A DNA stretch of 64,000 nt from Rheinheimera faecalis (lineage in GTDB: Bacteria > Pseudomonadota > Gammaproteobacteria > Enterobacterales > Alteromonadaceae): NCBI RefSeq assembly GCF_021290965.1, contig NZ_JAJOYT010000002.1, positions 434,001 through 498,000 on the forward strand, in the 5' to 3' direction. The position numbers were made by a program, and so were the translations under genes. Shown piece by piece: positions 24,990 through 34,435 of the stretch. The notes beneath the pieces are model-generated. The model ran no database searches. It was given only the letters and a program-made list of their open reading frames with translations, and was not told the origin of the DNA. How positions within the stretch are numbered: the first letter of the stretch is position 1; each line of letters opens with the position of its first letter.

Positions 24990-26195
24990 ATGTTAGCGCT
25001 GCGTGCAGCTTTATGGTCTCTGAGTCTTGTCGCAGCTACTTCTGCTGCAGAGCCACTCACCCTATCCTGGCGGCAGCAGTTGGTATTGGATCCAGAGTGG
25101 CAGCAGTATTTTTCACGTTCAGAGTATTTACGCCAGTTAGATCAACAGCAACTACAGCAAGAATTGACCCAGCTGCACCAACACGCTCCGACCTTGCCTG
25201 CCAAAGATATGAAGTTTGGTTTTCCGCTCCAACCCAACCCTGCCTTCTGGTTATCTGCTGAAGCCAACCGTATTGCTAAAGTGATTTTGTCTTTTCAGAC
25301 CCCTTCAGGTGGCTGGAGCAAAAGAACTGATATGGCAAGTCAACCTCGCCAGTCAGGCCAGCTGTACGGCACTGAAGTGGACTATATTCCTACCTTCGAT
25401 AATGATGCCACCAGTACACAAATTCTCTGGCTGACCGCCTTTTTACCTTATGCCAGTGAGGCAATGAAGCCAGAGCTGCAACAAGCTATTAAACGCGCTA
25501 TTGGTTTTGTGTTGGCCGCTCAATACCCCAATGGTGGTTTTGCTCAAAGCTACCCGCTGCGTGGTGGCTATCATGATGCAATCACTCTGAATGATCATGT
25601 GATGACGGAACTGCTGAAGTTATTAAACAAAGTCGCAACAGAGCCGCAGTTTGCTTTTGTAGAAAGCTCCATCAGGCAGCAAGCGAAGCAGCAGTTTTTA
25701 CGCGGCATAAAGCTGCTGTTAACAGCTCAAATCAGGTTGAACGGAGAGCTGACTGTTTGGGCGGCGCAACATCATCCAGTAACACTTGAGGCAGTAAAAG
25801 CCAGAGCTTATGAATTACCAGCTTTGGTCAGTAGCGAGAGTGCTGAAGTGACTTTGTTGTTGATGCAGCTGCCAAAACCCTCAGCTGCCGTGATCCAAAG
25901 TGTAGAAGCCGCGGTCGCCTGGTTTAAAGCCAAACAAATCCACAATACCGAAATGCAACGCAGTGACAGCGGTGTACGTTTTGTTGAAAAATCCGGAGCT
26001 AAACCTTTATGGGCCAGGTTTTATGATTTAGAAAAGCAGCAGCCGCTTTTTGTGGACCGAGATGGCCGTGTCGTCAGCAGTATGGCGGCGTTATCAATAG
26101 AGCGACAAAAGGGCTATGGCTGGTATCAATCTAATGCTGAAGCTGTACTCAAAGCTTATCCCGGCTGGAGGGCAGGGCTTGGTGTGCAGAACTAA
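24990..26195 (+). CDS. PL10 pectate lyase, exported
   Basis: 401 residues with an N-terminal signal peptide ending near SAAEP. Family 10 polysaccharide lyase landmarks appear in order: GGWSKRTDM, PTFDNDATSTQI, QYPNGGFAQSYPLRGGY, DAITLNDHVM, ARFYDLEKQQPLFVDRDG and GYGWY. Such enzymes cleave polygalacturonate by beta-elimination with calcium, leaving unsaturated ends that GH105 and then KduI and KduD process. The start codon follows the VOC gene stop by a single base. No binding module is attached. It ends the plus-strand run of pectin genes; no clear terminator follows, and a convergent gene begins 74 bp away. Confidence 0.9.
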   Translation: MLALRAALWSLSLVAATSAAEPLTLSWRQQLVLDPEWQQYFSRSEYLRQLDQQQLQQELTQLHQHAPTLPAKDMKFGFPLQPNPAFWLSAEANRIAKVILSFQTPSGGWSKRTDMASQPRQSGQLYGTEVDYIPTFDNDATSTQILWLTAFLPYASEAMKPELQQAIKRAIGFVLAAQYPNGGFAQSYPLRGGYHDAITLNDHVMTELLKLLNKVATEPQFAFVESSIRQQAKQQFLRGIKLLLTAQIRLNGELTVWAAQHHPVTLEAVKARAYELPALVSSESAEVTLLLMQLPKPSAAVIQSVEAAVAWFKAKQIHNTEMQRSDSGVRFVEKSGAKPLWARFYDLEKQQPLFVDRDGRVVSSMAALSIERQKGYGWYQSNAEAVLKAYPGWRAGLGVQN

Positions 26196-26269
26196 GAAAA
26201 ACAGCGGCTTTGCTATAGATAGGCAAAACCGCAGATCCTATACCCAAAGTAATAAGTACCAAGGGTATA

Positions 26270-26710
26270 TTACCAAACTGAATATTTATCGCCCGCTCTG
26301 GTAAATAACGACACAACATAAGCTGCAGTAAATAAAACAAAGCTGGCGAAAAAGGCATTAGGCTGAAAAGGTGTCAGCAATAAAAAGCCAACACCCAATG
26401 CGACAGTGCCTTGTTCAATACGGATATTAAGTTTTCGTTCTGGTATTTTCAGCAAACCCGAGCCAAAAAAGTAACCTCTGAGCCAATACGGCACTTTTTC
26501 CCAGTCTTCTGTGGTTTTATCAATCACGGTGATCTCCTGTTCAAGTTGGGCAACATTCACTTCGAACACTGAAGCAAGAGACTTTAATGATTCCAGACTG
26601 GCTTTACCTCCAGCCTCAAGGCGTTGCACTGTGCGTACACTTAGCCCGGCCATTTCCGCCAGTTGTTCTTGTGACCAGCGTTTTTGATGGCGTAGTTTTT
26701 TCAGGATCAT
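26270..26710 (-). CDS. XRE-family regulator with two membrane helices
   Basis: 146 residues. The N-terminal helix-turn-helix spans residues 3-55 (LRHQKRWSQEQLAEMAGLSVRTVQRLEAG is the region, only its ends quoted: WSQEQLAEMA and VRTVQRLEAG). After a linker, two hydrophobic helices follow at about 103-118 and 120-136. Proteins of this shape are common in Alteromonadales and have no defined target. The DNA-binding domain would sit at the inner face of the membrane. It converges on the pectate lyase gene and is not obviously part of the pectin locus. Confidence 0.8.
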   Translation of the reverse strand: MILKKLRHQKRWSQEQLAEMAGLSVRTVQRLEAGGKASLESLKSLASVFEVNVAQLEQEITVIDKTTEDWEKVPYWLRGYFFGSGLLKIPERKLNIRIEQGTVALGVGFLLLTPFQPNAFFASFVLFTAAYVVSLFTRAGDKYSVW

Positions 26711-26757
26711 CGTTATCTCTTCTCTTCAATGAATGCCTATAGTGATACCACCATACC

Positions 26758-26786
26758 AGTGTCGGCCACGAATTGACCCCGACACT
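26758..26786. repeat. 8-bp inverted repeat upstream of the XRE gene
   Basis: AGTGTCGG (26758-26765) and CCGACACT (26779-26786) enclose 13 bp that include AATTGACCCC. The arrangement recalls the ends of IS21-type elements, but no transposase or second end is present. It could equally be an autoregulatory operator, since it lies 48 bp before the XRE gene start. Confidence 0.4.
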
Positions 26787-26872
26787 ATAGCGACAGCAGA
26801 TTAAAATCGAATGATTGAGTCATAATGAGCTCGCCTGTCTGATCATCGAATCCAAGACAAAACGATGCAATG

Positions 26873-26907
26873 CAAAGAAATACCCCAGCCAAAAGAAGGC
26901 CGGGGTA
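26873..26907 (-). terminator. Rho-independent terminator of the chemoreceptor gene
   Basis: On the minus strand a GC-rich stem (arms at 26898-26907 and 26881-26890, one mismatch, 7-nt loop) is followed by the T-rich TTTCTTTG. It lies 8 bp after the chemoreceptor stop. Confidence 0.75.
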
Positions 26908-26914
26908 GGAGGCA

Positions 26915-28543
26915 TTAAACTTTAAAACGTTTGACCATATCCATCAGTCTGGAAGCCATACCTGCCAATTCCTGACTGGCGGCGTTGGTTTGATTTGCGC
27001 CAGCCGAGGTCTGTACCGCTAAATCCTTGATAGCAACCAGGCTTCTGTCCACATCACGTGCCACATGAGCTTGCTCTTCTGAGGCTGTTGCTATCAGTAA
27101 ATTACGCTCATTGATATGACTAACCGAGTGACAGATCTGCTCAAAGGCCTGACCCGCTTTGTTGGCCATTTCTACTGTATTGTCTGCAAGTCCTGTACTG
27201 GATTCTATCGACTGAACAGCTTTCGCTGTGCCCTGACGGATATGTGTAATTAACTGTTCAATTTCTTTGGTGGAGTTCTGAGTACGATGAGCCAAAGCCC
27301 TCACTTCGTCTGCAACAACAGCAAAACCGCGGCCGGCATCACCAGCTCGGGCTGCTTCTATCGCCGCGTTTAATGCCAGTAAATTAGTTTGTTCTGCCAA
27401 AGCCCGGATGACATCCAGCACCTGACCTATGTTGCCAGCCTGTATTGCCAGTTCCTGGACCAGCTCGGCAGAGGTCTTCATTTCCGTTGCCATTTTGCGG
27501 GTTTGAGCAATGGTTTGTTTCATCTCTTCAAAGCTGCGACTGGCCAGCTCATTAGATTCTCTTGATGCATCCGACGTGGATAACGCATTTTGCGCTACAT
27601 CTTCTACTGCCACTGTCATTTCGTTGACTGCTGTCGCTGCTTGCTGCAGTTCAGCATTCTGTAAATCGAGGCCTTCAGTACTTTGTGAGGTGACAATACT
27701 CAGTTCTTCAGCTGCTGAGGCTAACTGAGTAGCGGTGTTATTGATTTGACTAATGGTGTCTTTTTGGCTTTGTTGTAAATGCTGCAGACCAGAAAACAGC
27801 GCACCAATCTCATTTTTACTCTCGACTTTGATTTGACTGCTTAAATCGCCTTGCGCCATCCGCTGAAAGTGCACTCCTGCCAGTTCCAGCGGTTGGATCA
27901 GCATTTTTTTAATTAAATACCAGCTCATGACTAAAGCGGCCAACGAAATAGCCAGAAAGATGGCACAAAGAATAGCGGTTGCGCTGTAGCGATCGGACGC
28001 TTCTTGCATAAAACTGCTGTTTTTGGTGCTGGCTTGTTCAACAAACTTTGCTACCATTTCTTGCGCTTTCACATTGGTATCACGAGCTTCCAGGTTTGCT
28101 GTCACATAACTTGCGCTGGTGCCTGTTTGCAGTTCTTTTGCTGTTTTTTCGATAGCAGCGAAGTACAAAGTAAAGACGCTTTGCATTTCTTTGACCAGCT
28201 CTTTGTTATCGCCTTTAAGTCCGACTTCAGCAAAAGCATTAAATTTATCTACAGCCTCTTTAAGGAATTTTTCACCACGTTGAGCGCTGACCTGAGCCTT
28301 ATCGTCCTGCCCGCCTTCTTTTTCGATAAAACCACCAGCCAAAGCCAGCCTGCTGCGTAATAACATACCGTAGACATCAGAAATGGGATTCACTTGTAAC
28401 ACAGAGAGCTGGTACAAATCGGCCATACCTTCTTCGCTGGCTTTTGCGCTGTTCCAGGAGTAAAAGCTCAATATGGCCAGGCCGGCACTGAACATCAGAA
28501 GAATAGATAAAATTATATTTTTCAAATACATATCTTTGAACAT
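26915..28543 (-). CDS. Methyl-accepting chemotaxis protein, 4-helix-bundle type
   Basis: 542 residues from the ATG at 28543, chosen for AAGGAG 5 nt upstream; longer in-frame starts lack such a site. An N-terminal membrane helix (IILSILLMFSAGLAILSF), a periplasmic four-helix-bundle region of about 150 residues, a second helix near residues 186-210, a HAMP domain (LIQPLELAGVHFQRMAQGDL) and a long cytoplasmic coiled coil follow. The signalling tip [20 protein letters not shown] is intact. It reports to CheA/CheW, which are not in the window. No C-terminal CheR pentapeptide is seen. Its nearness to the pectin genes makes a sugar-acid ligand conceivable, without direct evidence. Confidence 0.92.
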   Translation of the reverse strand: MFKDMYLKNIILSILLMFSAGLAILSFYSWNSAKASEEGMADLYQLSVLQVNPISDVYGMLLRSRLALAGGFIEKEGGQDDKAQVSAQRGEKFLKEAVDKFNAFAEVGLKGDNKELVKEMQSVFTLYFAAIEKTAKELQTGTSASYVTANLEARDTNVKAQEMVAKFVEQASTKNSSFMQEASDRYSATAILCAIFLAISLAALVMSWYLIKKMLIQPLELAGVHFQRMAQGDLSSQIKVESKNEIGALFSGLQHLQQSQKDTISQINNTATQLASAAEELSIVTSQSTEGLDLQNAELQQAATAVNEMTVAVEDVAQNALSTSDASRESNELASRSFEEMKQTIAQTRKMATEMKTSAELVQELAIQAGNIGQVLDVIRALAEQTNLLALNAAIEAARAGDAGRGFAVVADEVRALAHRTQNSTKEIEQLITHIRQGTAKAVQSIESSTGLADNTVEMANKAGQAFEQICHSVSHINERNLLIATASEEQAHVARDVDRSLVAIKDLAVQTSAGANQTNAASQELAGMASRLMDMVKRFKV

Positions 28544-29214
28544 GGTAACTCCTTGTCTCGAGGCTGTGATCAGTCTGTGACTGTTTAAAACTTGTGCGGA
28601 AAATAATCTAAAAGGCTTGTGATGAAATAATCCTATGTAATGTTGCATGAACATATGAATCTAACTACTGCTGATACTATAGAACATAATGACCGAAACA
28701 GAGATTCAATACAGAGAGATATAACCTGTGTTCGTATTTTGACATCTGCAACTTTATCCGCTAAAAACCTATAAAGCGTCATTTTTTGACAAATACTGAA
28801 GACATGAATTTATAAAATCAGCAGCATAGTATTATTTCAGTAGGGCTGTTGGCTGTACTTAAGGCTGTGATTGTTCATCTTGTTGTTTTTAAATGGATTT
28901 TATTTTTTATTTGACGGGTGCAGAAATGCTTTGCCCTCTATTCCAACTTTTATTGTATTGCTAACGATATTTTTCTGAAAATGGAGTTCACTTTTTTATA
29001 ATTGGGGTCGCTTCGTTATTTGTATTCATCGGCAATGGAATTGGGTCAGTTTAAATCGGTATGAAATTTATGCACAGGTTGATGTTGTTAACTATGCTGA
29101 TCGGATAGTGATACTCAGCAAAAAGTTTCAGTCGCATAAACTGTATATCTATTAGGTTTTGCCTAAGTCCGTTTGGATCATAAGTGCTGAATCTATAAAA
29201 TAATAATTAAGGGG
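28544..29214. other. 671-bp AT-rich gap between chemoreceptor and porin
   Basis: No reading frame, RNA gene or strong hairpin stands out here on either strand. The DNA is visibly richer in A and T than the flanks. Promoters for both neighbours must lie in it, but none can be pointed to with confidence. AAGGGG at 29208-29213 is the porin ribosome-binding site. Confidence 0.5.
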
Positions 29215-30174
29215 ATGAATTTGAACAAAAGATATTGTGTTGCTCTTGGCTCGCTAATGGTGCTGAGTTCCGGAGCCCAGGCTTTTGAATGGGATGTCTA
29301 CGGTAAGCTGGATCTGCAGGGGTTGTACGTAGATGAAGGCTTATATCGTTATTCCGATCAGGGGTGGCAAATTGAAGCGCCTTTTACCCGGCTGGGATTT
29401 AAGGCCCGACAGGAACTGGTAGATAATCTCGACCTGATCGTGGTTTATGAGTGGCAGGTCAATGGCCTGGACGATGCGAATAAAGGTCATCGCCTTGGTA
29501 GCCGCAATACTTATATTGGTTTTGCCGGTAATTGGGGGGAGTTAGTTTTTGGTAAAAACGACACCCGTTTTAAAAAATCCGAAGGCAAAATCGATTTATT
29601 TAACGAAACCCTGAACGATATAGCTCAGTTAAGTGCAGGGCAGGACCGACTTGAAAACATTGTGGGTTATCAGAGCCCTGTGATCGAAGGTTTTCAGTTT
29701 CAAGCCACCTACCAGACTGGTGCCAGTGATGAAGTCGCCGGTGGGTACGACTGGACTTTGAGTTATGGTGACTCAGGTTTTAAAGCCTACCCTTACTACT
29801 TTGCTTACAGTCAGGCGCGTGAGCTAAATAACCTTGATGCCGAACGTATTCTGGCTCATTTTAAGCTGATGGAGCTCTCAGGAGGCCAACTGTCTGCCGG
29901 TGTGATGTTGCAACACAGCGAGCATGTCACCCGTAATGTGGATGGTGACGCTGTGATGGCGCAGCTTGCTTATAAGCTTGAGGCTCTGACTTATAAGCTG
30001 CAATGGCAACGTGATGACAGTAAACTCCGTCACGCAGAAACCGGAACTTTGTGGAGTATAGGTGCAGACTATGCGCTGAACAGTGAGATGGTGATTTACA
30101 CTATGTTCTCGACTCTGGACTTCGAGACTGAGCAGGACGAATCTGCAGCTTTAGGCTTTAAATACAACTTCTGA
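29215..30174 (+). CDS. Outer-membrane porin (gram-negative general porin type)
   Basis: 319 residues with a signal peptide ending in GAQAF and a beta-barrel rich in alternating aromatic strands, such as FEWDVYGKLDLQGLYVD, NTYIGFAGNWGELVFGKNDT and a C-terminal LGFKYNF ending in phenylalanine. The stretch GNWGELVFGKND is typical of trimeric diffusion porins. Two starts compete: the ATG at 29215 is only 1 nt from the AAGGGG site, whereas the in-frame TTG at 29221 is 7 nt away and would give MNKRYCVALGS, a more usual signal peptide. The pore's selectivity cannot be read. It stands alone with its own terminator. Confidence 0.85.
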   Translation: MNLNKRYCVALGSLMVLSSGAQAFEWDVYGKLDLQGLYVDEGLYRYSDQGWQIEAPFTRLGFKARQELVDNLDLIVVYEWQVNGLDDANKGHRLGSRNTYIGFAGNWGELVFGKNDTRFKKSEGKIDLFNETLNDIAQLSAGQDRLENIVGYQSPVIEGFQFQATYQTGASDEVAGGYDWTLSYGDSGFKAYPYYFAYSQARELNNLDAERILAHFKLMELSGGQLSAGVMLQHSEHVTRNVDGDAVMAQLAYKLEALTYKLQWQRDDSKLRHAETGTLWSIGADYALNSEMVIYTMFSTLDFETEQDESAALGFKYNF

Positions 30175-30197
30175 TCTCAATCACTGAAGCCAAAAGC

Positions 30198-30230
30198 AAT
30201 AGACCCGGCGTGCCGGGTCTATTATTTGTG
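30198..30230 (+). terminator. Terminator after the porin gene
   Basis: A 12-bp perfect stem (30198-30209 with 30212-30223) is followed by ATTTGTG. It may serve both strands, since yqhA converges from the right. Confidence 0.7.
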
Positions 30231-30248
30231 ACTGCAGATTAGAGCAAA

Positions 30249-30758
30249 TCAAAAGTTATCTTTATTACCCGCTTCTTTGGTAATTTTATCCAGATAACCC
30301 ATGGCAAAAGCCGAAAGCACAAAAGTCATATGGATCAGCAAATACCACATGATTTTGTCATTCGGGATATTTTCAGTATCCATAAACACTTTCAGTAAAT
30401 GAATCGATGAAATCGCCACAATAGAGGCTGCGACTTTGTTTTTCAGCGAATTAGAATCCAGCTTGCCCAACCAGCCTAATTTGTCACCGTCACCTTCAAT
30501 ATCCAGCCGGGAGACAAAGTTTTCATAGCCGGAAAACATCACCATCACAATTAAACCACCGACTAATGTGATATCAATCAAGGACAGGATCACCAGAATT
30601 AAGTCCACTTCTTTCATACTGAAAATGATCGGCAGAATATGAAAGACTTCCTGAAAAAATTTAATGCCAAGTGCCAGCAATGCCAAACTCAGACCAAGGT
30701 AAATAGGCGCCATTAGCCAGCGGGTGGCGTACATCGCCTTTTCAATTAGTTGTTCCAT
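30249..30758 (-). CDS. yqhA: YqhA-family (UPF0114) membrane protein
   Basis: 169 residues that match E. coli YqhA over most of the length: [54 protein letters not shown] and [17 protein letters not shown]. Three or four membrane helices are predicted. The family is widespread in proteobacteria, its function undefined. AGGAG lies 5 nt before the start. It stands alone between two plus-strand genes and has no obvious partner. Confidence 0.9.
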   Translation of the reverse strand: MEQLIEKAMYATRWLMAPIYLGLSLALLALGIKFFQEVFHILPIIFSMKEVDLILVILSLIDITLVGGLIVMVMFSGYENFVSRLDIEGDGDKLGWLGKLDSNSLKNKVAASIVAISSIHLLKVFMDTENIPNDKIMWYLLIHMTFVLSAFAMGYLDKITKEAGNKDNF

Positions 30759-30938
30759 TGCTTCTCCTGTCTTTTCAACGACTTCACTTTATGGGGCAAA
30801 TAGTGCAGAAATTCAAGCCTCTGGCCGTTTTACTTTGCCGTAAAATATCGCACAATGAGCCCCGTTACCCGCAACGGTATCAGCACTGAGCTCTGATGCT
30901 GTTAGTTTGTCTGGGCCTTTATGCCAAGGAATTTCCGA

Positions 30939-33098
30939 ATGAAAAAAACTCTGCTTGCGCTGGCTTTGTCCGTCGCCACTTTCGCCCATGCCGATGAAGG
31001 TATGTGGCAACCTCATCAGTTACCTGAACTTGAACAACTCCTCAAAGAAAAAGGTTTGGAAATTGATGCCAAAAGTATTGCTCAACTGACGGCGTTCCCT
31101 ATGAATGCAGTCATCAGCCTGGGCGGATGCACTGCGTCTTTTGTCTCAAATCAGGGCCTGGTGGTGACGAATCATCACTGTGCTTACGGCAGTATTCAGC
31201 ACAACAGCACAGCGGCTAACAACCTGCTGGCCAAAGGTTTTTTAGCGAAAGAGTTAGATGACGAATTACCTGCTGCTCCTGGTTCTAAAGTTTTTGTCAC
31301 TCAGGAAGTGACCAATATCACAGCGCAAATTAATCAGGAATTGTCGCCAGCGCTGAAAGGTAAAGAGCGTTTTGAGAAAATTGACGAGCTGCGCAAAGAG
31401 CAGGTGGCAGCCTGCGAAACACCTGGTTATCGCTGTGATGTCTATAGCTTTCACGGCGGATTAGAATATTACCTGATCAAACAAATGGAAATCCGTGATG
31501 TACGTTTGGTGCATGCGCCAGCTTCAGGTATAGGTAAATTTGGTGGCGATATCGATAACTGGATGTGGCCACGCCATACAGGGGACTATTCGTTTTATCG
31601 TGCTTATGTAGGTAAAGACGGTCAGCCTGCTGATTTCAGCGCTGACAATGTACCTTTTACACCACCATCTTATTTAAAAGTGTCAGCTAAGCCACTCAAA
31701 GAAAATGACTTTGTAATGGTCATAGGCTATCCGGGCCGCACCAACAGATACAACTCGGCTGCTGAAGTAGAAAATCAGTTCACCCAGGTCTTGCCTTTAT
31801 CCAAAGCTTATCGTGAAGAAGCTATAGCAGTGATTAAGCAGAATTCCGCCGAAGGCTCAGAAGCGCGTATTAAATACGAAAGTATTCTGGCGTCTTTAGC
31901 TAACTATGCAAAAAACTTCGAAGGCATGCTTCACAGCTACAACACTGGTGATATTCAGCAACGTAAAGACCAGTTTGATAAAGGACTAAACCTGTGGATT
32001 AAATCCAGCCCGGCACGTCAGGCTAAGTACGCGCCAGCTGTACGTAATCTGCAACAGCTGCTGGTGGAAGAGCAGGAAAACCAGCAACGTGATCTGATTT
32101 TAGGTTATTTAAGTTATGGCCAGCTGTTTAACACGGCGAAGCGTTTGTACCGTTTAGCCAATGAGCAGCAAAAACCAGATGCAGAGCGCGAAATGGGTTA
32201 TCAAGAGCGTGATTTAGAACGTTTTTCTGCCAGTATGAAACGCTTATCCCGCAGCTTTGATGCCAAAGTGGAACAAGAGCTGATGCTGCATTTCCTGCAA
32301 CATTACGCCAAATTGCCAAAGGATCAGCGTTTAAAATCTTTGGATGGTTATTTTGGGATAGGTTCTGATGAGCTGGATGTTGCAGCGCTTCGCACGAAGT
32401 TAGACGCTTTGTATCAGGCTACTAAGTTGTCGGATGAAGTGGAACGTTTAGCCTGGATGGGTAAATCGGTCGAAGATTTTAAAGCCAGTGAAGATCCACT
32501 GATCCAATACGCTGTTGCTATGTATGACACTGATATTGCATTGGAAAATGCAGAGAAAGAACATAAAGGCAAGCTGGCAGTGGCTCGTCCTCAGGTCATG
32601 GAGGCCATTATTGCCTTTAATAAAGCCAATGGCAAAGCTGTGTACGCCGATGCCAACAGCACCTTACGTGTGACTTATGGTTCTATCAAAGGTTATCAGC
32701 CAAAAGATGCGGTGTCTTATCAGCCATTTACCACGGCCGCTGGTATTTTGCAGAAGCAAACGGGTGTCGATCCATTTGATGCACCACCAGCTCAGGTCGA
32801 AGCTCTGAAAGAAGGCGATTTTGGCATTTACAAGGATGCGGTCTATAACAATTTGCCGGTCAACTTCTTAAGCACAGTGGATACCACAGGCGGTAACTCA
32901 GGTTCACCCACACTAAACGGTAAAGCTGAATTAGTTGGTTTGTTATTTGATGGTGTGATTGAAGGCATCATCGGCAACTGGGACTACGACCCTGCAACCA
33001 ACCGCTCTATCCATGTCGACAGCCGTTATATGCTGTGGCAAATGGAGAAAGTAGATGGCGCGACTAACCTCCTAAAAGAAATGGAAATAGTAAAATAG
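30939..33098 (+). CDS. S46-family dipeptidyl-peptidase (DPP7/DPP11 type)
   Basis: 719 residues from the ATG at 30939, with AAGGA 8 nt upstream; the in-frame ATG at 30921 has no such site. A signal peptide ends in AHADE. The catalytic triad of the S46 family is visible: His in TNHHCAYG (residues 79-80), Asp216 in WPRHTGD and Ser654 in GGNSGSP. Gly672 in LLFDG occupies the place that separates DPP7 (Gly, hydrophobic P1) from DPP11 (Arg, acidic P1), so a DPP7-like preference is expected. The enzyme removes dipeptides from peptide N-termini in the periplasm. It is flanked by GC-rich repeats and has no functional partner nearby. Confidence 0.9.
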   Translation: MKKTLLALALSVATFAHADEGMWQPHQLPELEQLLKEKGLEIDAKSIAQLTAFPMNAVISLGGCTASFVSNQGLVVTNHHCAYGSIQHNSTAANNLLAKGFLAKELDDELPAAPGSKVFVTQEVTNITAQINQELSPALKGKERFEKIDELRKEQVAACETPGYRCDVYSFHGGLEYYLIKQMEIRDVRLVHAPASGIGKFGGDIDNWMWPRHTGDYSFYRAYVGKDGQPADFSADNVPFTPPSYLKVSAKPLKENDFVMVIGYPGRTNRYNSAAEVENQFTQVLPLSKAYREEAIAVIKQNSAEGSEARIKYESILASLANYAKNFEGMLHSYNTGDIQQRKDQFDKGLNLWIKSSPARQAKYAPAVRNLQQLLVEEQENQQRDLILGYLSYGQLFNTAKRLYRLANEQQKPDAEREMGYQERDLERFSASMKRLSRSFDAKVEQELMLHFLQHYAKLPKDQRLKSLDGYFGIGSDELDVAALRTKLDALYQATKLSDEVERLAWMGKSVEDFKASEDPLIQYAVAMYDTDIALENAEKEHKGKLAVARPQVMEAIIAFNKANGKAVYADANSTLRVTYGSIKGYQPKDAVSYQPFTTAAGILQKQTGVDPFDAPPAQVEALKEGDFGIYKDAVYNNLPVNFLSTVDTTGGNSGSPTLNGKAELVGLLFDGVIEGIIGNWDYDPATNRSIHVDSRYMLWQMEKVDGATNLLKEMEIVK

Positions 33099-33106
33099 CT
33101 TTGTAG

Positions 33107-33191
33107 GGGCGGGGCTTGTCCCCGCCCGTCTCAAATTCCAAACAAATCTTTATCAGGGCTTGTCCCCGCCCGTCTCAAATTCTAAACAAAT
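33107..33191. repeat. GC-rich hairpin with two 36-bp direct repeats
   Basis: GGGCGGGG (33107-33114) and CCCCGCCC (33120-33127) form an 8-bp stem around a 5-nt loop. From 33112 to 33147 a 36-bp unit begins GGGCTTGTCCCCGCCCG; it recurs at 33156-33191 with a single C/T change. The second unit lacks the left arm, so it cannot form the stem by itself. Similar palindromes occur as dispersed repeats in many bacteria. It sits 9 bp after the peptidase stop and could terminate or stabilise that transcript. Confidence 0.7.
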
Positions 33192-33219
33192 ACTGCTTAG
33201 GCTTTATGGTCGTCCTTTT

Positions 33220-34230
33220 TCAAGGCGTCACAGTAAACTTGATAGCCCCTAATAACTGCCCCGAATCTGTAACCACCCGAATTTTCCATTTACCCACAGC
33301 ATCTTGTGGAAACTGTTGTTTGCGGGTCCAGGCTCTGTAGCCTTGTTCCCGCCCGCCTGAAATATTTAGCGGAATGCGTTCGACCGATTGGCCATTGTGG
33401 ATCCATTCATGATAAATCTGTTCTTTCAGGCCCCGTGGTGCCCGCACTGAAGTGTAGGCATAAAGACCTTGCTGCAACTCTGCCAGCGACAACTCTGTAA
33501 TAGCTGCGCCAGGTAAACGTTGTTCATAATCCATATGTTGGCTCAGCTGAATGTCGTTCAGATTTAACACTGGGGCAGGGATCAGACTGCGGCTAAACCA
33601 GATGCTGGTGGTCATGACCACTAACAACAGGGATAACACAGGTAAGCGCCAGCGGCCTGGTTGCGCCAACAAGGGACGGATACTGGGAATACTCAGCAAA
33701 GCTGAAATAATAAGTGCCAGACCCAGACTTTGGGTTGTGGTCATAAAAAACAGCAGTGGCAAGACCACCATCAAAACGGCGAATAAAGAAAAGCAGTGAT
33801 ACACCAAAAATAAAGCGCGTCGTTTTGTCAGTAGTCTGTTGTAGGCCGGATCAATCACTGCCACCAAAGCACAACAAACCAACAACACAGTAAACACGGC
33901 TTGAGGCTGGTCCCAGTCAGTGGCAGCCAGAAAAAATGGCAAGGCAAAAAACAAACTTTCCTGATGCAGTAACTGGGTGACCAAATGGGTGACGTCTTTT
34001 GATAACGAGATGCCAAACTTACGTAATAAACCTTTGCGTAGCCAGTATTCACCCATCAGCCACAGCCAACCAATAACCATCAGAATGGCAAAAAACTGGG
34101 CAAATTCTTCACGGCGTTCAACTTGCCATAAACTGAATAAACCAGTGCAAAAACCAAACAAGGCCACCAGGCCGGAATATTTTTTTGTTAACTCAATCAA
34201 CCAAAAAAAAGCGCTTTGAATTTTCTGCAT
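33220..34230 (-). CDS. DUF5924/DUF2914 membrane protein
   Basis: 336 residues. Seven or more hydrophobic helices fill residues 10-215, including LVALFGFCTGLFSLWQ, ILMVIGWLWLMGEYWLRKG and LPVLSLLLVVMTTSIWF. The C-terminal 110 residues form a soluble domain with AITELSLAELQQGLYAYTSV and HEWIHNGQSVERIPLNISGG, ending in GKWKIRVVTDSGQLLGAIKF, which I recognise as DUF2914. The DUF5924-DUF2914 pairing is known in gammaproteobacteria without an assigned function. The soluble domain probably faces the periplasm. It stands alone and converges on the S46 peptidase. Confidence 0.8.
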   Translation of the reverse strand: MQKIQSAFFWLIELTKKYSGLVALFGFCTGLFSLWQVERREEFAQFFAILMVIGWLWLMGEYWLRKGLLRKFGISLSKDVTHLVTQLLHQESLFFALPFFLAATDWDQPQAVFTVLLVCCALVAVIDPAYNRLLTKRRALFLVYHCFSLFAVLMVVLPLLFFMTTTQSLGLALIISALLSIPSIRPLLAQPGRWRLPVLSLLLVVMTTSIWFSRSLIPAPVLNLNDIQLSQHMDYEQRLPGAAITELSLAELQQGLYAYTSVRAPRGLKEQIYHEWIHNGQSVERIPLNISGGREQGYRAWTRKQQFPQDAVGKWKIRVVTDSGQLLGAIKFTVTP

Positions 34231-34435
34231 TCAATCCCCATCATTCATCCCTGTCCGTTTGCGGCGGTTTGAATTCATTCTGCCGCACTATACGCTGTAA
34301 TGACCTGTGAAAGCTGTTTTGGTTTCAAAATGATGAAGCCTGCAGTTAATTCGTATAATCCACAGTGAAAACTGTCTTTTTCTGCGTCAGCTATTCTTAG
34401 TAACCCTGCTTTTGCAGTAAGATACGCCTCATTTC
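34231..34435. other. Gap upstream of the BPSS1780-type gene
   Basis: 205 bp between divergent genes. A short hairpin ACAGT/ACTGT near 34363-34376 is followed by CTTTTTC and looks like a terminator fragment. No LexA-type box is seen, although recX lies downstream. Confidence 0.35.
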
